Assembly: GCF_002355515.1 (NCBI RefSeq)
Contig: NZ_AP014809.1
Span: 186,001-250,000 of the forward strand
Reading direction: 5' to 3'
Source: Methylorubrum populi
GTDB taxonomy: Bacteria; Pseudomonadota; Alphaproteobacteria; Rhizobiales; Beijerinckiaceae
Length of the DNA stretch: 64,000 nucleotides
This document shows, one piece after another, positions 61,965-64,000 of the stretch. The notes below the pieces were generated by a model. It had not been told where the DNA came from. It worked only from the letters and a program-made list of their open reading frames with translations, and ran no database searches. Position numbers and translations under genes: made by a program. Position 1 is the stretch's first letter, and each line of letters begins with the position of its first letter.

Positions 61965-62684
61965 TCAGAAGCGGGTCGTCAGCGCCGTGAGCCAGTCCGG
62001 CGAGGCATTCACCAGTGAGGTCTCCACTATCCGGTCAGTGCCCGAGAGGATCAGTCCGCTCGTGACGATGAGGACGACGCCCAGAGCCGCCTTGAGCCCC
62101 CGGCCGACACCGAGCATGCGCTCGCGCCAGCGCGTCAGGATCTCGCGCGACAGCATCCCGAGCGCCGCGAGCGGCACGGCGGCCCCAATGCCGAACATCA
62201 GCATGGTGATCGCGACGCTGCCGAGATCGCGTCCCTGAGCCGCCAGGAGCGAGGCGGCCCCGAGCGTCGGACCGACACAGGGGCTCCAGACGGCGCCCAG
62301 CAGCAGGCCGACGGCGAACTGGCCCGTCAGACCGGCGGTCGAGAAGTTGCCGAATCTCCGCTCCGCCCAGTCGCTCACCGGCCCGCCCGCTGCAGCGAGC
62401 CGCGTCTGCGCCGCCGGTACCACCAGGACGAGGCCGAGCGCCAGGAGCAGCGCCGCGGCGATCTTGCGGAACAGGTCGCCGTCGAGACCGATGGCAAAGC
62501 CGATCGTCGCGACGAACAGACCGACCGCGACGAAGGAAAGCGCAAGGCCGCCCGCCAGGGCCAATGGTCCGAGACGGTGCTCCGTCGCGGCCGCGCCGAG
62601 CACCAGCGGCAGCAGCGGCAGGACGCAGGGCGACAGCACGGAGAGGAGGCCGGCGAGAAGTGCAAGGCCGAGATGGATGGCCAT
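61965..62684 (-). CDS. CcdA-like thiol/disulfide membrane transporter
   Basis: 239 residues from ATG 62684, with six helices. The family motifs are LSVLSPCVLPLLPLVLG in the first helix and LLGAVWSPCVGPTLGAASLL in the fourth, each giving one membrane Cys, the pair that carries electrons from thioredoxin to periplasmic targets. CcdA supports cytochrome c maturation and other extracytoplasmic reductions. It is 34 bases upstream of the stop of the antiporter gene's reading direction (same strand), so it could be co-transcribed with it. Confidence 0.88.
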   Translation of the reverse strand: MAIHLGLALLAGLLSVLSPCVLPLLPLVLGAAATEHRLGPLALAGGLALSFVAVGLFVATIGFAIGLDGDLFRKIAAALLLALGLVLVVPAAQTRLAAAGGPVSDWAERRFGNFSTAGLTGQFAVGLLLGAVWSPCVGPTLGAASLLAAQGRDLGSVAITMLMFGIGAAVPLAALGMLSREILTRWRERMLGVGRGLKAALGVVLIVTSGLILSGTDRIVETSLVNASPDWLTALTTRF

Positions 62685-62718
62685 AATCCGCTGAGTTTGC
62701 CCCCTCCCCCGAGCGCAC

Positions 62719-64000
62719 TCAACCGTGCCCGTGGGCCGGCTGGCCGGCATTGCCCCGGATCAGCTCTCGACCGGCATAGATGCCGCCGACGACCTGAAGG
62801 TCCAGACGTTCCGCGTCGCGCCGGCGAACCTCGGCCATGATCTCCTCTGCCGCCTCCGGCTCCGCACCGATCGTCACCAGCGCCTGCTCGCCGAAGGCGA
62901 AGGCGGATTCGAGGGTCTCGCGCAGCTGGTAGGCGACGCCCGCCTCGATCAGCTCGACCGCGTGCTCGCGGTCGCGGGCGCGGGCCAGGACCGGCACCAG
63001 CGGGAACTCCGCCTTCGCCAGCTCGGCGATACGGTTGGCCATCGCGCGGTCGTCGATGCAGATCAGGATTGCCCGGGCCGTGCCGGCGCCGGCCGCACGC
63101 AGGATGTCGAGGCGGGCACCGTCGCCGTAATAGACCTTGAAGCCGAACCCTTCCGCGAGGCGGATGTTGTCGGCGTTCGTGTCGATGATCGAGACCGAGC
63201 AGCCGCGCGAGATCAGGGGCTGGCTGACGATCTGCCCGAAGCGTCCGAAGCCGATGATCAGAGCGCTGCCGACGAGGTTCTCCGGCGCGTCGAGACCGTC
63301 CGTGGAGGCGGAGGCCTTCGGCCCGAGGCGGTCGAAGGCGATGACGCAGAGCGGCGTAATCGCCATCGACAGAATGACGGTTGCCGTCAGGACCGCGTTG
63401 GTCGTGCCGTCGATGATGCCGGCGGAGGCCGCCGCCGCATAGAGAACGAAGGCGAATTCTCCGCCCTGCGCCATGAGGGCCGTGCGCTCCAGCGCCTCCG
63501 CATGGGCCGCCCGCAGCAGGCGGGCGATCGCGTAGATGACGAGGCTCTTGACCGCCATGTAGGCGGCCACGCTCATGAGGATCAGGCTCCAGTTCGCGGC
63601 GATGACCGCGAGATCGAGGGACATCCCGACGCCGAGGAAGAACAGGCCGAGCAGGATGCCGCGGAACGGTTCGACATCGGCTTCCAGCTGGTGGCGGAAA
63701 CTCGATTCCGAGAGCAGCACGCCGGCCAGGAAGGCGCCCATCGCCATCGAGAGGCCGCCGAGCTGCATCGCCAGCGCCGAGCCGAGCACGACCAGCAGCG
63801 CCGCTGCGGTCATCACCTCCCGCGCCTTGGCCGCGGCGAGCAGGCGGAACAGCGGGTTGAGCAGCCAGCGGCCCGCCGCTACCAGCGCGGCGACGGAGAC
63901 GAGGGCGATCAGGATCGCCACGGCGCGCTCCGTCCCGCTCGTCTCGCCGCCGCCTGGCGCCAGCAGGGCGACCGCGGCCAGCAGCGGCACGATGGCGAGA
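62719..64000 (-). CDS. KefB/KefC-type monovalent cation:H+ antiporter (CPA2), 5' part missing
   Basis: The minus-strand frame is open to the window edge; 426 codons are seen and about 180-200 N-terminal residues should lie outside. The membrane part shows KefB/C segments (LSMAMGAFLAGVLLSESSFR, FRGILLGLFFLGVGMSLDLA, MAQGGEFAFVLYAAA). From about 240 residues in, a RCK/TrkA-N domain has ALIIGFGRFGQIVSQPLISR, the NAD-binding Rossmann motif, and YYGDGARLDILRAAGA. Kef systems export K+ in exchange for H+ and are gated by glutathione adducts. The C-terminus ends GNAGQPAHGHG. Confidence 0.9.
   Translation of the reverse strand, partial: LAIVPLLAAVALLAPGGGETSGTERAVAILIALVSVAALVAAGRWLLNPLFRLLAAAKAREVMTAAALLVVLGSALAMQLGGLSMAMGAFLAGVLLSESSFRHQLEADVEPFRGILLGLFFLGVGMSLDLAVIAANWSLILMSVAAYMAVKSLVIYAIARLLRAAHAEALERTALMAQGGEFAFVLYAAAASAGIIDGTTNAVLTATVILSMAITPLCVIAFDRLGPKASASTDGLDAPENLVGSALIIGFGRFGQIVSQPLISRGCSVSIIDTNADNIRLAEGFGFKVYYGDGARLDILRAAGAGTARAILICIDDRAMANRIAELAKAEFPLVPVLARARDREHAVELIEAGVAYQLRETLESAFAFGEQALVTIGAEPEAAEEIMAEVRRRDAERLDLQVVGGIYAGRELIRGNAGQPAHGHG

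Overview
The window is GC-rich DNA with alphaproteobacterial gene families throughout: a Blh-type persulfide dioxygenase, cyanide-insensitive bd oxidase, bacteriophytochrome, many hybrid histidine kinases, IS5/IS427-type elements and an alphaproteobacterial-looking methyl-accepting receptor. Together these suggest a Methylobacterium/Methylorubrum-like member of the Hyphomicrobiales. This is inference, because no rRNA, tRNA or other phylogenetic marker is present. Dense coding, regulators and transport genes suggest chromosome or a large replicon. A KfrA-like gene, IS elements and transposase wrecks show that parts are accessory DNA.

Layout. 1-10.6 kb: a partial DUF892 ferritin-like gene, a small conserved gene, and three large hybrid sensor kinases (two on the minus strand, a 1342-residue PAS/GAF one on the plus strand) with no DNA-binding output gene. 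10.6-14.0 kb: an accessory block with an IS5-family element that landed in a stop codon and carries a substitution at an expected catalytic residue, a plasmid-type KfrA-like protein flanked by GTTACC motifs, and an umuC-like polymerase whose N-terminus is the start of a serine recombinase. 14-17.5 kb: an MFS efflux gene divergent from a LysR regulator, and an SDR gene. 17.7-21.2 kb: a TonB siderophore receptor divergent from a Tat-exported siderophore-esterase-like protein. 21.2-25.2 kb: a second IS5-family element with a frameshifted transposase, a zinc-ribbon protein resembling part of a tyrosine recombinase, and remnants of ISL3, SDR and IS3 genes. 25.2-28.7 kb: a cyanide-insensitive bd oxidase operon (cioA, cioB, DUF2474), then an internal fragment of an RND pump. 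28.8-33.3 kb: a three-gene bacteriophytochrome phosphorelay.

33.4-43.5 kb is the most interesting part. Nine genes on the minus strand form two operons plus a sigma-54 enhancer-binding regulator. One operon is osmC, an acyl-CoA-dehydrogenase-like flavoprotein, a rubredoxin-rubredoxin reductase fusion, a Blh persulfide dioxygenase and TauE/SafE. The other is an NrtA/SsuA-type ABC importer. Each operon has a -24/-12 promoter with correct GG-to-GC spacing. About 85-96 bp upstream of each lies the same motif (TGTCGACATTGTCGG, preceded by a second TGTCGA-type octamer one helical turn away). I infer one regulon that imports a substrate, oxidises it with a flavin/rubredoxin system, and handles sulfane sulfur and sulfite.

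43.9-52.2 kb is one 2793-residue exoprotein combining Calx-beta, beta-propeller-like, ExeM/NucH nuclease, Ig-like, 5'-nucleotidase and RTX modules plus six C-terminal repeats. It is probably a type I secreted nucleic-acid and phosphate scavenger. 52.5-64 kb: small conserved genes, an ABC-F ATPase, a chemoreceptor with a strong terminator, AlkA, a permease operon with several uncharacterised small membrane proteins, a CcdA-like protein, and the 3' part of a Kef-type antiporter that runs off the window.
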